The notes: a model not told the origin generated them from the sequence alone. 47,214 nt of DNA from Grimontia celer (GCF_900055185.1 NZ_FIZX01000011.1:1-47214), one strand, 5' to 3'; shown: positions 1 to 9,085, numbered from the stretch's first letter. Numbers and translations: made by a program.

Positions 1-60
1 AACATCGATAAATCTTTTGTCTATCAATCACGAGTGCCCACACAGATTGCATAGGTCAAA

Positions 61-73
61 TTGTTAAAGAACG
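61..73 (-). promoter_or_regulatory. rRNA antitermination boxA of an rRNA operon leader
   Basis: Read on the minus strand the site is CGTTCTTTAACAA, close to the boxA of enterobacterial rRNA leaders (TGCTCTTTAACAA). It is followed by a conserved leader segment reading CTGTGTGGGCACTCG. BoxA RNA recruits the Nus factors that keep polymerase on the rRNA genes. The 16S gene itself would start left of position 1 and is not in the window. Confidence 0.85.
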
Positions 74-114
74 TTGACTTGAAGAAGCGTCGCTTCTCAC
101 CGTCAGGGCTGCGA

Positions 115-142
115 ATTTTACGCTGCCAGGCGATGAAGTCAA
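115..142 (-). promoter_or_regulatory. rRNA operon promoter P2
   Basis: On the minus strand there is a -35 TTGACT (137-142), a 16-base spacer and a -10 TAAAAT (115-120). It lies about 45 bases upstream of boxA, the place expected for the downstream, steadier P2 promoter of an rRNA operon. The assignment rests on motif match and position only. Confidence 0.75.
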
Positions 143-304
143 GAAGAAATTTTGAGATTTTTCAACGTTGCTTTCGCAACCCTCAAAACACCTTGTTGAC
201 TCACCTCTTCACCGCACTTTTCAATGCTTTGATGATGAGGTTTTCGCGTTTCGACTTGGTAGGCATTTCCTTGTTGGGAGCCGCTTGCCGTGTCGATGGG
301 GCGC

Positions 305-332
305 ATTATAGGGAGGTCTCGAATTCTGGCAA
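305..332 (-). promoter_or_regulatory. rRNA operon promoter P1 with UP element
   Basis: On the minus strand there is a -35 TTGCCA (327-332), a 16-base spacer and a perfect -10 TATAAT (305-310). The -10 is followed by a GC-rich discriminator (GCGCCCC), typical of rRNA P1 promoters under stringent control. Upstream, at about 335-360, A and T tracts resemble an UP element that binds the RNA polymerase alpha subunit. The last codon of the pilV-like gene is only about 45 bases away. Confidence 0.85.
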
Positions 333-375
333 GCGATTTTTGCGAAAAAAGTCACAAAAACCGGCTAACCGTTCA

Positions 376-804
376 CTAATCCAGCAGATTGGTGAATTTA
401 GACACAGAAACAGGAAGGATTAGGTTTTGCTCTATACCATTTCTATCAATCCACGTTGCTTGGTACTCTAAAACTACTGCGAACGGAACCTCCTCGCCAG
501 ACTCATTTTCGTACTCAATAGGTGTTGCCTGAGTTACTTCAACGACAAAAGGTGCAGTATCACCTAAATGACAAGATTGGATATCTTCAAAGGTCTTATC
601 TTTGCAAGCACCGTCAATTGTGTTGACCGTATGAATCAATGCAATCTGATTCTCTAGTAATTGTTTCGCTTCCACAAACATAAGTGCGTTTGCCTTTTCA
701 ACTTCGAGGTAGCTATATAGCTTTAACGTTCCAACACCTGACAAAACGACAACCAATATAGCGATAAGCGTCTCGACAAGAGAAAAGCCTTTATCAGAAG
801 TCAT
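376..804 (-). CDS. pilV: PilV-like type IV minor prepilin
   Basis: This is a 142-residue prepilin, the last gene of a four-gene minor pilin operon. The six-residue leader ends in Gly6. The mature chain starts FSLVE, with Glu at position +5, followed by a hydrophobic helix to about residue 28. This is the signature cut by prepilin peptidase PilD. Minor pilins of this type prime pilus assembly at the inner membrane and sit near the pilus tip. The ATG at 804 is preceded by AGGAAG at good spacing and overlaps the pilX-like stop by 11 bases. A longer in-frame extension upstream has no pilin leader and was not used. Two cysteines in the C-terminal half (in ACKD and SCHL) could form a disulfide. Whether it is PilV in the strict sense was not tested. 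Confidence 0.8.
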   Translation of the reverse strand: MTSDKGFSLVETLIAILVVVLSGVGTLKLYSYLEVEKANALMFVEAKQLLENQIALIHTVNTIDGACKDKTFEDIQSCHLGDTAPFVVEVTQATPIEYENESGEEVPFAVVLEYQATWIDRNGIEQNLILPVSVSKFTNLLD

Positions 805-2074
805 GGATACTTCCTTTAACAAGCTTAGGCGCCCCCCCTGAGCTTGGGTTTTCCGAGTCCCCATTATACTTGGGTTTAAAAGAACCTCTGACACGAGATA
901 CTGAATCTGGTACATCTAAAAGATACTGACCAGCACTTTCAAAAGAACCATGAAAGTAAAAAGGTAGTTTTCCCCATTTAGAAGCGTCATCCTCATAGAG
1001 ATGTTTTAACTCATCACACAAAGACTTCATTGCGCCGTCATTACACATAATATGGTTGGTTCCGTCAGTCTTTTTATACGCCCCCCAAGAGTGCGCAACA
1101 TTGGATTCACTATGACCAATCGAAAACTGCAAAATTGATCCATTAAACGTGAATGCTGTTTTTGCACCAACAACACCGTTTTTGACAACAATTAGTGCCG
1201 GTTTGTTAGCATCTCCGCCACCAGACAATCCTTGAAGGTAACAGTCTCCTTCAACCCAAACAGAATTGGCATCGTTGCTTTCCAATAATGTTTTAATATC
1301 CGCACCACATTCTGAAACTTTGTCTTTGTCCGTCTGTGCAGACCCGGTCACCAATACTTTATCGAACGTTTTTTTAACATTTTCCCATTCAGCTCTTGGG
1401 ACATCAAAAAACTCTTCGAATACATTGATGTTCTCCTGACCATGTAAAATGTCCAACTCAAAGTTATTTGTTATTGGGTTCGAGTTTTCGGGGATGTATG
1501 TACTAAACGAGTCACCACACTTTTCTTTTTCGCCCTGCAAATCAGAAGTGAACTTTGCCGCACCTACATCTATTGTCACATCACCACCGGCAATAATTGC
1601 AATGCACTCGTAAGTATCTACACCACCAACTGCTCCAATCTTGTTACCTTTCGCCGGAGCCCAATCGTTACCTCCCTCTACAACCAAGCTACCTGATGTC
1701 TTAAACGCCGCAGCTGTTGCACCTCCAGCCTGTATGACAATTTTGGAAGATGCATAGCCTACTGAAGAAGAAAGTAGCCAAGGACTTTCAGAACCAATAA
1801 CAGTAATTAAACTGCCACTAGAGCCTTCGCATTCATCAAATTCTGAGTCTGAAAAATCTGCATCATTAGGATTTAATTCATTTTGCTCAAACACCGCAAT
1901 CGCACAGTCCAACCCTGCTTTTGCACTAGCTCTCTGCTTTGCATCCAAAATCTGGTTTTGCGTCTTCTTAACGTCGGCCAGCCCGGAGTTCGCAACCGAA
2001 ACCGCGAACAAAGCAACAATGAGCAAAATGCCGCTGACTACAGCGAGGGTTGCCATTCCTTTTTGACTGTTCAT
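794..2074 (-). CDS. pilX: PilX-like minor pilin, large, without Glu5
   Basis: This 426-residue protein starts MNSQKG and then MATLAVVSG, a PilD-type leader and hydrophobic helix. Position +5 of the mature chain is Ala, not Glu. Loss of Glu5 is known for the GspK/PilX class, which caps the pseudopilus tip. The C-terminal part (about residues 90-426) is much larger than in ordinary minor pilins and contains several cysteines. It is predicted to be exposed at the pilus tip, where adhesion or DNA contact could occur, but that is inference. The ATG lies 5 bases after the pilW-like stop and no strong Shine-Dalgarno is visible, so translation may be coupled. It corresponds by position to the PilX-like gene in the Vibrio cholerae minor pilin cluster. 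Confidence 0.75.
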   Translation of the reverse strand: MNSQKGMATLAVVSGILLIVALFAVSVANSGLADVKKTQNQILDAKQRASAKAGLDCAIAVFEQNELNPNDADFSDSEFDECEGSSGSLITVIGSESPWLLSSSVGYASSKIVIQAGGATAAAFKTSGSLVVEGGNDWAPAKGNKIGAVGGVDTYECIAIIAGGDVTIDVGAAKFTSDLQGEKEKCGDSFSTYIPENSNPITNNFELDILHGQENINVFEEFFDVPRAEWENVKKTFDKVLVTGSAQTDKDKVSECGADIKTLLESNDANSVWVEGDCYLQGLSGGGDANKPALIVVKNGVVGAKTAFTFNGSILQFSIGHSESNVAHSWGAYKKTDGTNHIMCNDGAMKSLCDELKHLYEDDASKWGKLPFYFHGSFESAGQYLLDVPDSVSRVRGSFKPKYNGDSENPSSGGAPKLVKGSIHDF

Positions 2075-2079
2075 GCTTG

Positions 2080-2733
2080 TTAGCCATCCACATTAGGGAC
2101 TGTCACCGTGAAATTCACAGTGTCTGAGATTGAACTGTCACTTTTCAGTGACGCTGTAATAGTGACTTCAACTGTTTGGGCTTTATTGGTGGAGCCAACA
2201 CTTTGCAGGAGAGAACGCTTGAAACTTAGAGATTCTATGGATAGGCGATCAAACGTCATATCTTTCCAATGGGAGCTGTCACAACTCCAATTTCCCAACC
2301 CTCTCCAATTTTCATAAATTTCAATAACATTATCCCCATTTGCATCTGTACCTTTACGATATCCTTTTGCATCATCTTTACCATAAGTAGAAGCACCAGC
2401 TCGTTTATCGTGGTTATATAGAAAGCGAATGCAACTACCTTCTGTCTCAGTTGCACCATCACTGATGAGAATTGATGAGAAATCCCCTAGCTTTCCCTCT
2501 GCTCGGAAAGGATTTACAGAAGTACAGTCATAGCAAAACCCTGCACGTGCTATCTCATTTTTCATCGTGTCTGCGATGATGTTTAATTGGGTTCTAAGAA
2601 AATCGTTTTGAAGTTGCTTGGTCCCAAATTCGGTATTAATGGTAAAAAGCGCCAAAGATGATGCGATGACAATTAAGCTGACGGTCATTCCCACCATCAT
2701 TTCTACCAGTGTATAACCGCGGGCACGTCTCAT
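2080..2733 (-). CDS. pilW: PilW-like type IV minor prepilin
   Basis: This 217-residue prepilin has leader MRRARG and mature start YTLVEMMVG, with Glu at +5 and a hydrophobic helix to about residue 30. It belongs to the PilW class of minor pilins, which join the priming complex for pilus assembly. The ATG at 2733 overlaps the fimT stop codon as ATGA, so I chose it over a TTG at 2751 that would add six residues. Cysteines at CYDC (about residues 72-75) and further on suggest disulfide bonding in the periplasmic domain. It is the second gene of the operon. Confidence 0.8.
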   Translation of the reverse strand: MRRARGYTLVEMMVGMTVSLIVIASSLALFTINTEFGTKQLQNDFLRTQLNIIADTMKNEIARAGFCYDCTSVNPFRAEGKLGDFSSILISDGATETEGSCIRFLYNHDKRAGASTYGKDDAKGYRKGTDANGDNVIEIYENWRGLGNWSCDSSHWKDMTFDRLSIESLSFKRSLLQSVGSTNKAQTVEVTITASLKSDSSISDTVNFTVTVPNVDG

Positions 2734-3269
2734 GATGGACACGATTCCCAACCGGTCACAGCGGTATTGCTACACCCTTTCAACCCAACATACCTACGGA
2801 TCATAATCCCTGATTCTTTGCCTGTTTCTTCTCCATGCGCTAGCTTCACCGTTTTGTCATTTGAAGGCATGCCGGATATAGGAGAGAAATAGAAAAGTTT
2901 TGCTGGATCTGTGAGTGCAGGCTCTTGAACATTAACCATCGCCCCTTTCTCCAAAATGACCTTCTGCAGACCTTCACTATCAGAACAGCTGAAGTTTGCA
3001 ACTTCGGATTTTTCACTGAGCCCAATACAGCCGTTATCCGTTTCACTTGAAGGCACATAATGCACATAGATATTGCGATGGCGTCGCAGGGATTCCGATT
3101 GTCCAACTTCCAGGACCGAAAGTAATTGGGATGCCTTATTTTCTACAACAGCCGCTTTATGAGAAGACACATAGGTTGGCACAGCTACCGCTGTGACGAC
3201 TGCCAATACAGACACCGTCGTTATCATTTCAATTAAGCTAAATCCGCGCTGTAGATTCCAATATCTCAC
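2730..3269 (-). CDS. fimT: FimT/FimU-type minor prepilin
   Basis: This 179-residue protein is the first gene of the minor pilin operon. Leader MRYWNLQRG is followed by mature FSLIEMITT, with Glu at +5, matching the FimT/GspH family. The start is GTG at 3269 with AAAGGAA upstream; no better ATG is available before the leader. FimT-class proteins are minor pilins, and in some naturally competent bacteria FimT binds DNA. Whether this one does is not visible from sequence. The 103-base gap to the divergent pilin gene must hold both promoters. Confidence 0.8.
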   Translation of the reverse strand: MRYWNLQRGFSLIEMITTVSVLAVVTAVAVPTYVSSHKAAVVENKASQLLSVLEVGQSESLRRHRNIYVHYVPSSETDNGCIGLSEKSEVANFSCSDSEGLQKVILEKGAMVNVQEPALTDPAKLFYFSPISGMPSNDKTVKLAHGEETGKESGIMIRRYVGLKGCSNTAVTGWESCPS

Positions 3270-3372
3270 AACAAATTCCTTTAGCGTCTGCTGTACCTTG
3301 TTTCCATACTATCAACGGCGATACCGTAGGTCTCTGGAATTAAAACGAATTTTACGTATAGCGAACCAAAAA

Positions 3373-3813
3373 ATGACGCTGAGAACTAAGACATTACATT
3401 TAGGTATGACGTTGCTCGAAATCTTGATAGCAATTGCGATTATCGGTGCCATTGCAACGATTGCTGTACCAGCGGTAGGGGAATACCTAATCAAATCAGA
3501 ACGTAGCCGAGTCCAAGTGGATTTGTACCAATTACAGACACATGCGGAGCAAACATTTACCGCAACAGGTAGCTACCCAACTGATACAACCCTTGTTTGT
3601 ACAAAGTGCCAAGTCTCAGATGAATACAATTTTTCTATCACCACAGGCGGCTCAGGTAGTGATGTGTATAAAATCAAAGCCACTCCAAAGACGACTTCAA
3701 GACAAGACAAAGATACTGACTGCCACACCATGGTTATCAATGCCGCTTCAGAGCAGTACAACTTCAAAAAAGATGGAAGTACCATAGCTAACAACGGTGA
3801 TTGCTGGACATAA
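3373..3813 (+). CDS. pilE: Type IVa pilin (PilE/PilA-like)
   Basis: This 146-residue pilin has leader MTLRTKTLHLG, mature start MTLLEILIAIAIIG with Glu at +5, and a long hydrophobic helix to about residue 35. A C-terminal cysteine pair (in DCHT and GDCWT, near the end) fits the disulfide-bounded D-region of PilE-type pilins. It is read away from the fimT operon and towards dnaJ, as in related Vibrio clusters. No clear Shine-Dalgarno precedes ATG 3373. The frame stays open upstream, but only this start gives a proper leader. It could be a major or a minor pilin; gene context favours a minor, PilE-like role. Confidence 0.8.
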   Translation: MTLRTKTLHLGMTLLEILIAIAIIGAIATIAVPAVGEYLIKSERSRVQVDLYQLQTHAEQTFTATGSYPTDTTLVCTKCQVSDEYNFSITTGGSGSDVYKIKATPKTTSRQDKDTDCHTMVINAASEQYNFKKDGSTIANNGDCWT

Positions 3814-3840
3814 AAAAACCGGCGGATTCGCCGGTTTTTC
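3812..3840. terminator. Bidirectional terminator between pilin gene and dnaJ
   Basis: A GC-rich hairpin (ACCGGCG, short loop, CGCCGGT) is flanked by A7 on the left and T5 on the right. It can therefore end transcription of the plus-strand pilin gene and of minus-strand dnaJ. It begins within the pilin stop codon. Confidence 0.85.
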
Positions 3841-3859
3841 GTTTTTCTCTGACTGACTG

Positions 3860-4999
3860 TTAGCTGGTCAGATCGTCAAAGAATTTCTTCACGCCATCGA
3901 AGAAGCCTTCTGATTTAGGCTTGTGCTTTTTCGCGGCACTGCCCCCCAGAGATTCTTCGAATTCGCGCAGCAGCTCTTTCTGTTTGCTGCTGAGGTTAAC
4001 TGGAGTTTCTACTACCAGTTTACAGATCAGGTCGCCTAGGCCACCGCCACGCACTGACTGTACACCTTTACCGCGCATTCGGAACATGCGGCCAGTTTGG
4101 GTTTCAGTTGGTACTTTTAGGCTTACACGACCGTCCAGCGTTGGCACTTCTACTTCACCGCCCAATGCTGCCATCGTAAAGCTAACTGGCACTTCACAGT
4201 ACAAGTTGTTGCCATCACGGGTGAAGATGTGGTGGTCACGTACATGTACCTGTACGTAAAGATCGCCTGCTGGCGCACCAAATTCACCGGCTTCGCCTTC
4301 ACCTGTCAGACGGATACGGTCGCCTGTGTCTACACCTGCTGGGATTTTAACGCTGAGGGTCTTGGTTTTCTGAACACGGCCCTGGCCATGGCAGCTGTCA
4401 CAAGGGTCTTTGATAATCTTGCCGCGACCATGACAGGTTGGACAGGTTTGCTGTACCGCAAAGAAACCCTGACGCATTTGTACCTGACCGGCACCATGAC
4501 AGGTTCCACATGTTTGTGGAGATGAACCTGGTTTAGCACCACTGCCACCACACGGATCACAGCTTACGTAAGTTGGAACATCAATCTCTTTGGTCACACC
4601 ACGGACTGCTTCTTCCAGAGAAAGCTCCATGTTGTAGCGAAGGTCTGCACCACGCTGGGCACGTGAATGACCGCCACGACGACCACCACCAAAGATGTCG
4701 CCAAACACGTCACCAAAGATATCGCTGAAGTCTGCGCCGCCACCGAAGCCGCCACCACCGCCCATTCCACCTTGTTCAAAGGCTGCATGGCCGTATTGGT
4801 CATAAGCTGCGCGTTTTTGATCGTCTGTGAGGATTTCGTACGCCAGCTTCACTTCTTTAAATTTCTCGGCTGCCGTTTCATCACCTGGGTTTTTGTCCGG
4901 GTGATACTTCATCGCAAGACGCTTGTACGCCTTTTTGATGTCACGCTCACTGGCGTCGCGGCTTACGCCAAGCACTTCATAAAAATCACGATTTGACAT
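3860..4999 (-). CDS. dnaJ: Chaperone DnaJ (Hsp40)
   Basis: DnaJ (379 residues) delivers unfolded proteins to DnaK and stimulates its ATPase in the cytoplasm. The J domain covers residues 1-70 with the HPD motif at 33-35. A Gly/Phe-rich linker (about 75-115) follows. The zinc-binding domain carries four CxxCxGxG repeats starting at Cys147, Cys164, Cys186 and Cys200. The C-terminal substrate-binding and dimerisation domains complete the normal length. ATG 4999 was chosen because it starts the standard [10 protein letters not shown] sequence; the upstream extension is not DnaJ-like. It lies 172 bases downstream of dnaK, probably in one heat-shock transcript. Confidence 0.98.
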   Translation of the reverse strand: MSNRDFYEVLGVSRDASERDIKKAYKRLAMKYHPDKNPGDETAAEKFKEVKLAYEILTDDQKRAAYDQYGHAAFEQGGMGGGGGFGGGADFSDIFGDVFGDIFGGGRRGGHSRAQRGADLRYNMELSLEEAVRGVTKEIDVPTYVSCDPCGGSGAKPGSSPQTCGTCHGAGQVQMRQGFFAVQQTCPTCHGRGKIIKDPCDSCHGQGRVQKTKTLSVKIPAGVDTGDRIRLTGEGEAGEFGAPAGDLYVQVHVRDHHIFTRDGNNLYCEVPVSFTMAALGGEVEVPTLDGRVSLKVPTETQTGRMFRMRGKGVQSVRGGGLGDLICKLVVETPVNLSSKQKELLREFEESLGGSAAKKHKPKSEGFFDGVKKFFDDLTS

Positions 5000-5058
5000 G
5001 TTTTGCTTGTCACCTGCTTCTATACCGGGCAAAAAAGTTAGCCCCGTATCATACAACT

Positions 5059-5090
5059 ACGGGCGAAGGAGAAAATCCTCCTGCGCCCGT
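5059..5090. other. Strong hairpin in the dnaK-dnaJ intergenic region
   Basis: The stem pairs ACGGGCG with CGCCCGT and AGGAG with CTCCT around a short A/T loop. No T-run follows on the minus strand, so it is unlikely to be a full terminator. It may act as an RNA-processing or stability element that sets the dnaK:dnaJ ratio; this role is inferred. Confidence 0.6.
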
Positions 5091-5171
5091 GCGAAATAAA
5101 ACGGTTAAATCTTTCGATTCAGGTTTTGCCGCTTTTCAGTCACAAAACCTGTTTCAAGATGTTGCCCGGTC

Positions 5172-7088
5172 TTATTTTTTGTCGTCTTTTACTTCTTCAA
5201 ACTCAGCATCAACAACATCGTCGTCTTGCTTAGTTTGCTCTGCACCGGCGTCTTGAGCTTGCGAAGCTTGTGCTTGCTGCTGAGCCACTTCCATCAGCTT
5301 CTGAGATGCTGCAATCAGTGCCTGCACTTTTGCGTCGATAGCTTCTTTATCTTCGCCTTTACGTGCTTCTTCCAGCTCGCTGATTGCCGCTTCGATCTTC
5401 TCTTTCTCGTCAGCTGGCAGTGCGTCGCCCGCTTCTTCGATTTGCTTGCGAGTGCCGTGAACCATTTGGTCAGCTTGGTTGCGCGCAGTCGCCAGTTCTT
5501 CGAACTTCTTGTCGGCTTCTTTGTTCGCTTCCGCTTCCTGAACCATTTTATCGATTTCGTCGTCGCTCAGACCGCCAGATGCCTGGATAGTGATCTTCTG
5601 CTCTTTACCTGTGCTCTTGTCTTTTGCAGACACGTGCAGGATACCGTCAGCATCCAGGTCGAAGATTACTTCGATTTGTGGCATGCCACGTGGTGCTGCG
5701 TTGATGCCTTCCAGGTTGAACTGACCCAGAGACTTGTTGTACGTCGCCTGCTTACGCTCACCTTGCAGTACGTGAATCGTTACTGCACTTTGGTTGTCTT
5801 CAGCAGTAGAGAACACTTGGTTCGCCTTAGTAGGGATGGTGGTGTTCTTCTCGATGAGCTTAGTCATCACGCCGCCCATGGTTTCGATACCCAGAGACAG
5901 TGGCGTTACGTCCAGCAGCAGAACGTCCTTCACGTCACCTGCCAGTACACCGCCCTGAACCGCTGCACCTACTGCAACTGCTTCATCAGGGTTCACGTCT
6001 TTACGTGCTTCTTTACCAAAGAATTCAGCAACTTTCGCTTGAACCATTGGCATACGAGTCTGACCACCAACCAAGATTACGTCGTTAATGTCGTTAACAG
6101 ACAGGTCTGCGTCAGCCAGTGCTACTTTCAGTGGTTCCAGTGAACGTTGAACCAGATCTTCTACGAGTGATTCCAGTTTCGCACGGGTCACTTTAACGTT
6201 CATGTGCTTAGGACCTGTCGCATCTGCAGTGATGTATGGCAGGTTTACGTCAGTTTGCTGCGCAGAAGACAGTTCAATCTTTGCTTTCTCAGCTGCTTCT
6301 TTCAGACGCTGCATTGCCAGTGGATCTTTACGCAGGTCGATGCCTTGGTCTTTTTTGAACTCGTCAACCAAGTAGTTGATCATGCGGTTGTCGAAGTCTT
6401 CACCACCCAAGTGGGTGTCACCATTGGTTGCCAGTACTTCGAACGTCTTCTCGCCATCAACTTCGTCAATCTCGATGATAGAGATATCGAAAGTACCACC
6501 ACCCAGGTCGTAAACTGCGATAGTGCGGTCACCACCTTGCTTGTCCAGGCCGTAAGCCAGCGCAGCAGCAGTTGGTTCGTTGATGATACGTTTAACTTCC
6601 AGACCCGCGATGCGGCCAGCGTCTTTAGTCGCTTGGCGTTGTGCGTCGTTGAAGTACGCAGGTACTGTGATAACTGCGCCAGTGACTTCCTCACCGAGGA
6701 AATCTTCTGCAGTTTTCTTCATTTTCTTCAGAACTTCAGCTGAGACCTGAGGAGCTGCCATTTTCTGGCCTTTAGCTTCTACCCATGCATCGCCGTTGTC
6801 AGCCTTAACGATTTTATAAGGCATGATTTCAATATCACGCTGAACTTCTTCGTCTTCGAAGCGACGACCGATCAGTCGTTTGATTGCAAACAGCGTGTTT
6901 TCTGGGTTGGTCACTGCCTGGCGTTTTGCTGGCTGACCTACCAGAGTTTCACCGTCCTGGGTGTACGCGATGATTGATGGCGTTGTGCGATCGCCCTCTG
7001 CGTTTTCGATTACGCGTGGCTTGTCACCGTCCAGTACTGCTACACATGAGTTGGTAGTACCCAAGTCGATACCAATGATCTTACCCAT
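5172..7088 (-). CDS. dnaK: Chaperone DnaK (Hsp70)
   Basis: DnaK is the 638-residue ATP-driven Hsp70 chaperone that works with DnaJ and GrpE. The N-terminal ATPase domain starts [17 protein letters not shown] and carries the phosphate-binding DLGGGTFD motif near residue 200. The linker [13 protein letters not shown] (about 388-400) leads to the substrate-binding domain. The acidic tail ends [10 protein letters not shown], as in proteobacterial DnaK. The ATG is preceded by GGAG. The length matches E. coli DnaK, and the upstream sigma-32-type promoters fit heat induction. Confidence 0.99.
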   Translation of the reverse strand: MGKIIGIDLGTTNSCVAVLDGDKPRVIENAEGDRTTPSIIAYTQDGETLVGQPAKRQAVTNPENTLFAIKRLIGRRFEDEEVQRDIEIMPYKIVKADNGDAWVEAKGQKMAAPQVSAEVLKKMKKTAEDFLGEEVTGAVITVPAYFNDAQRQATKDAGRIAGLEVKRIINEPTAAALAYGLDKQGGDRTIAVYDLGGGTFDISIIEIDEVDGEKTFEVLATNGDTHLGGEDFDNRMINYLVDEFKKDQGIDLRKDPLAMQRLKEAAEKAKIELSSAQQTDVNLPYITADATGPKHMNVKVTRAKLESLVEDLVQRSLEPLKVALADADLSVNDINDVILVGGQTRMPMVQAKVAEFFGKEARKDVNPDEAVAVGAAVQGGVLAGDVKDVLLLDVTPLSLGIETMGGVMTKLIEKNTTIPTKANQVFSTAEDNQSAVTIHVLQGERKQATYNKSLGQFNLEGINAAPRGMPQIEVIFDLDADGILHVSAKDKSTGKEQKITIQASGGLSDDEIDKMVQEAEANKEADKKFEELATARNQADQMVHGTRKQIEEAGDALPADEKEKIEAAISELEEARKGEDKEAIDAKVQALIAASQKLMEVAQQQAQASQAQDAGAEQTKQDDDVVDAEFEEVKDDKK

Positions 7089-7135
7089 TTGGTTTTCTCC
7101 GAAAATTCGTCTTACGTCTATGTTGCGTTAACCCA

Positions 7136-7164
7136 TATATGGGGGTCGCGGTTTAGGGTTCAAC
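7136..7164 (-). promoter_or_regulatory. Proximal sigma-32-type promoter of dnaK
   Basis: On the minus strand there is GTTGAAC (7158-7164), a 13-base spacer and CCCCATATA (7136-7144). The -10 matches the heat-shock consensus CCCCATNT very well; the -35 is weaker than CTTGAAA. It lies about 50 bases upstream of the dnaK start. Confidence 0.65.
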
Positions 7165-7206
7165 CCTGCACAAGAAAAATTTTTAAATTTTCTTTTTGAT
7201 GCACCT

Positions 7207-7235
7207 TAAATAAGGGCGACTTATTGGCTTTCAAG
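7207..7235 (-). promoter_or_regulatory. Distal sigma-32-type promoter of dnaK
   Basis: On the minus strand a perfect -35 CTTGAAA (7229-7235) is followed after 12 bases by CCCTTATTTA (7207-7216), a partial heat-shock -10. It lies just after the grpE terminator, so dnaK can be started independently of grpE. Confidence 0.55.
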
Positions 7236-7245
7236 GCCTGAAATG

Positions 7246-7273
7246 AAAAAAACCCGCAAAAAGCGGGTTTTTC
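7246..7273 (-). terminator. Terminator after grpE
   Basis: On the minus strand AAAAACCCGC, TTTTT and GCGGGTTTTTTT form a classic rho-independent terminator between grpE and dnaK. Confidence 0.85.
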
Positions 7274-7286
7274 CTTAAATTCGGTC

Positions 7287-7892
7287 TTATGCCTGCTCGT
7301 TCACGTTACCAGCAGCGGCTTTTGAAACCATTACCATGGCTGGGCGAACAACACGACCATTCAGTTCATAGCCTTTCTGCATCACGAACATCACGGTATT
7401 TGGCTCGTGATCTGCGCTTTCCTGGATAGACATTGCCTGATGGAATTCTGGGTTGAACGCTTCGCCGTGTGGGTTCAGCTCTTTCAGGCCGAATTTTTCC
7501 ACTGCATCTTTCATGGTCTTCAGCGTTAGCTCTACGCCTTCGATCATCGGCTTGAGGGCATCATTTTCTTTATCCGCCATCTCTACCGCGCGTTCCATGT
7601 TGTCGATAACAGGAAGCAGTTCGTTCGCGAAACGCTCCAGAGCAAATTTACGCGCTTTGTCGATTTCCTGCTCGGTACGACGACGCATATTTTCAATATC
7701 TGCGCGAGCGCGCAGTACGCTGTCTTGTTGCTCTTTCACTGTCGCTTCACTTGCTTCAAGTGCAGCTTCAAGCTCAGTGATCCGGCTAATCATTGCATCA
7801 GTTTCAGCATCAAGGGCATTTTCTTCAGCCTGTGCTTCCACTGCTTCGTTTTGCAATTCTTCTTCCTGGATCTTGTTTTCTTCTTTGCTCAT
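7287..7892 (-). CDS. grpE: Nucleotide exchange factor GrpE
   Basis: GrpE (201 residues) is the dimeric ADP-release factor for DnaK. An acidic, Glu-rich N-terminus (1-45) leads into a long coiled coil (about 45-110) with the conserved [16 protein letters not shown] stretch. A beta domain follows with NPEFHQAMS and VMVSK near the C-terminus. ATG 7892 follows GGAGAGAG at good spacing. An in-frame extension upstream lacks family features and overlaps the heat-shock promoter, so it was not used. It is divergent from nadK. Confidence 0.97.
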   Translation of the reverse strand: MSKEENKIQEEELQNEAVEAQAEENALDAETDAMISRITELEAALEASEATVKEQQDSVLRARADIENMRRRTEQEIDKARKFALERFANELLPVIDNMERAVEMADKENDALKPMIEGVELTLKTMKDAVEKFGLKELNPHGEAFNPEFHQAMSIQESADHEPNTVMFVMQKGYELNGRVVRPAMVMVSKAAAGNVNEQA

Positions 7893-7969
7893 GCTCTCTC
7901 CGACACAATACACTGTGTTGAACCCCAAAAATCTCAAGGATTGGGGCATCAATCTCGACGGTTTTGCTT

Positions 7970-7998
7970 ATTATGGGGATGAATGGTCACGTTTCAAG
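7970..7998 (-). promoter_or_regulatory. Sigma-32-type promoter of grpE
   Basis: On the minus strand a perfect CTTGAAA (7992-7998) is followed by 13 bases and CCCCATAAT (7970-7978), an almost ideal heat-shock promoter. It lies about 80 bases upstream of the grpE start, inside the divergent grpE-nadK region. Confidence 0.85.
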
Positions 7999-8076
7999 GT
8001 GTCTCTTGCCGCAATGCACGACAAGTGTAGGGCAATCACTTATACTCAAGCCACTAAACTGTGCAGGATCAATAAG

Positions 8077-8958
8077 ATGTCAAAGCGTTTTAACACTATA
8101 GCTTTGGTAGGAAAACCGCGAAATCCAGAAGCGGTAGCAACCCATGAAAGCCTGTATCACTGGCTGACCCAACAGGGTTATCGCACATTAGTCGACAATC
8201 GTCTCGATAATTACCTCGATATTCCCGCGGATGATTTCCATGATTTGCTCTCATTGGGCGCAAAAGCCGATTTGGCTATTGTGATTGGTGGTGATGGCAA
8301 CATGCTGGGCGCAGCCCGTGTTCTTTCACGTTTTGATATTTCAGTTATTGGTGTCAACCGTGGCAATCTCGGCTTTTTGACCGATCTCGATCCCGATGAA
8401 TACGAAGACGCTCTAATATCAGTATTATCTGGTGAATACATCGAAGATCATCGCTTCCTGCTTGAAGCAGAAGTGCACCGTCATGGGCAGGTAAAAAGTC
8501 ACAATGCGGCGCTTAACGAAGCAGTGCTTCACCCGGGGCAAGTTGCCCACATGATCGAATTTGAAGTCTATATCGACGACAACTTCGCCTTTTCTCAGCG
8601 TTCTGACGGCATCATCATTTCGACACCAACAGGTTCGACTGCTTACAGTCTTTCCGGTGGCGGCCCTATACTGTCGCCGAGCATTGATGCGATTTCACTC
8701 GTTCCTATGTTCCCGCATACGCTGTCGAGCCGTCCTTTGGTCGTCGACGCTAAGCGCCATATTAAGCTTGTAGTTTCACCGGATAACGGCAGCACCTTGG
8801 AAGTCAGTTGTGACAGTCAGGTCTCTTTGCCTGTTAATCCTGGTGATGAAGTACACATCTATAGAAGCCCTTCACTGTTGAAACTTATCCATCCTAAAAA
8901 TTACAGCTACTACAAAACGTTGCGAACTAAATTGGGCTGGTCGAGCAAACTCTTCTAG
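8077..8958 (+). CDS. nadK: NAD kinase
   Basis: NadK phosphorylates NAD to NADP in the cytoplasm, using ATP or polyphosphate depending on the enzyme. The protein has 293 residues, the usual length. It shows the catalytic GGDGNML motif (about residues 72-78) and the [11 protein letters not shown] and SRPLVVD segments of the family. ATG 8077 follows AGGATC and gives the standard [14 protein letters not shown] start. The open frame further upstream runs antisense through grpE and was rejected. nadK ends before a hairpin terminator, so it appears to be transcribed alone. Confidence 0.96.
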   Translation: MSKRFNTIALVGKPRNPEAVATHESLYHWLTQQGYRTLVDNRLDNYLDIPADDFHDLLSLGAKADLAIVIGGDGNMLGAARVLSRFDISVIGVNRGNLGFLTDLDPDEYEDALISVLSGEYIEDHRFLLEAEVHRHGQVKSHNAALNEAVLHPGQVAHMIEFEVYIDDNFAFSQRSDGIIISTPTGSTAYSLSGGGPILSPSIDAISLVPMFPHTLSSRPLVVDAKRHIKLVVSPDNGSTLEVSCDSQVSLPVNPGDEVHIYRSPSLLKLIHPKNYSYYKTLRTKLGWSSKLF

Positions 8959-8985
8959 TAACGCAGGCTCAGAACATTGTTCATG

Positions 8986-9014
8986 AAAAGAGTGGCTTAG
9001 GCCGCTCTTTTTAT
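8986..9014 (+). terminator. Terminator after nadK
   Basis: AAAAGAG-T-GGC pairs with GCC-G-CTCTTTT around a TTAG loop and runs into T5. It is placed 30 bases after the nadK stop. Confidence 0.75.
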
Positions 9015-9085
9015 CTTCATCGCTCTCATTGTTCGTTTTTTAACCCGCTTCACAATTTCAGCTCGAATTCATACCTGATCATCTT

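Noticed and set aside
61-423. Open frame of 120 codons on the plus strand
   Set aside because: It runs antisense through the rRNA leader and promoters and looks like no protein family.
3193-3372. N-terminal 60 residues of the open frame before the pilin gene
   Set aside because: They are antisense to fimT and the divergent promoter region; a prepilin leader needs the start at 3373.
5226-6743. Long plus-strand open frames (305 and 179 codons) over dnaK
   Set aside because: They are antisense shadows of the dnaK coding sequence, Cys/Phe/Leu-rich with no domain, caused by codon bias.
7453-8076. N-terminal extension of the nadK frame
   Set aside because: It is antisense to grpE; NadK similarity and length start at ATG 8077.
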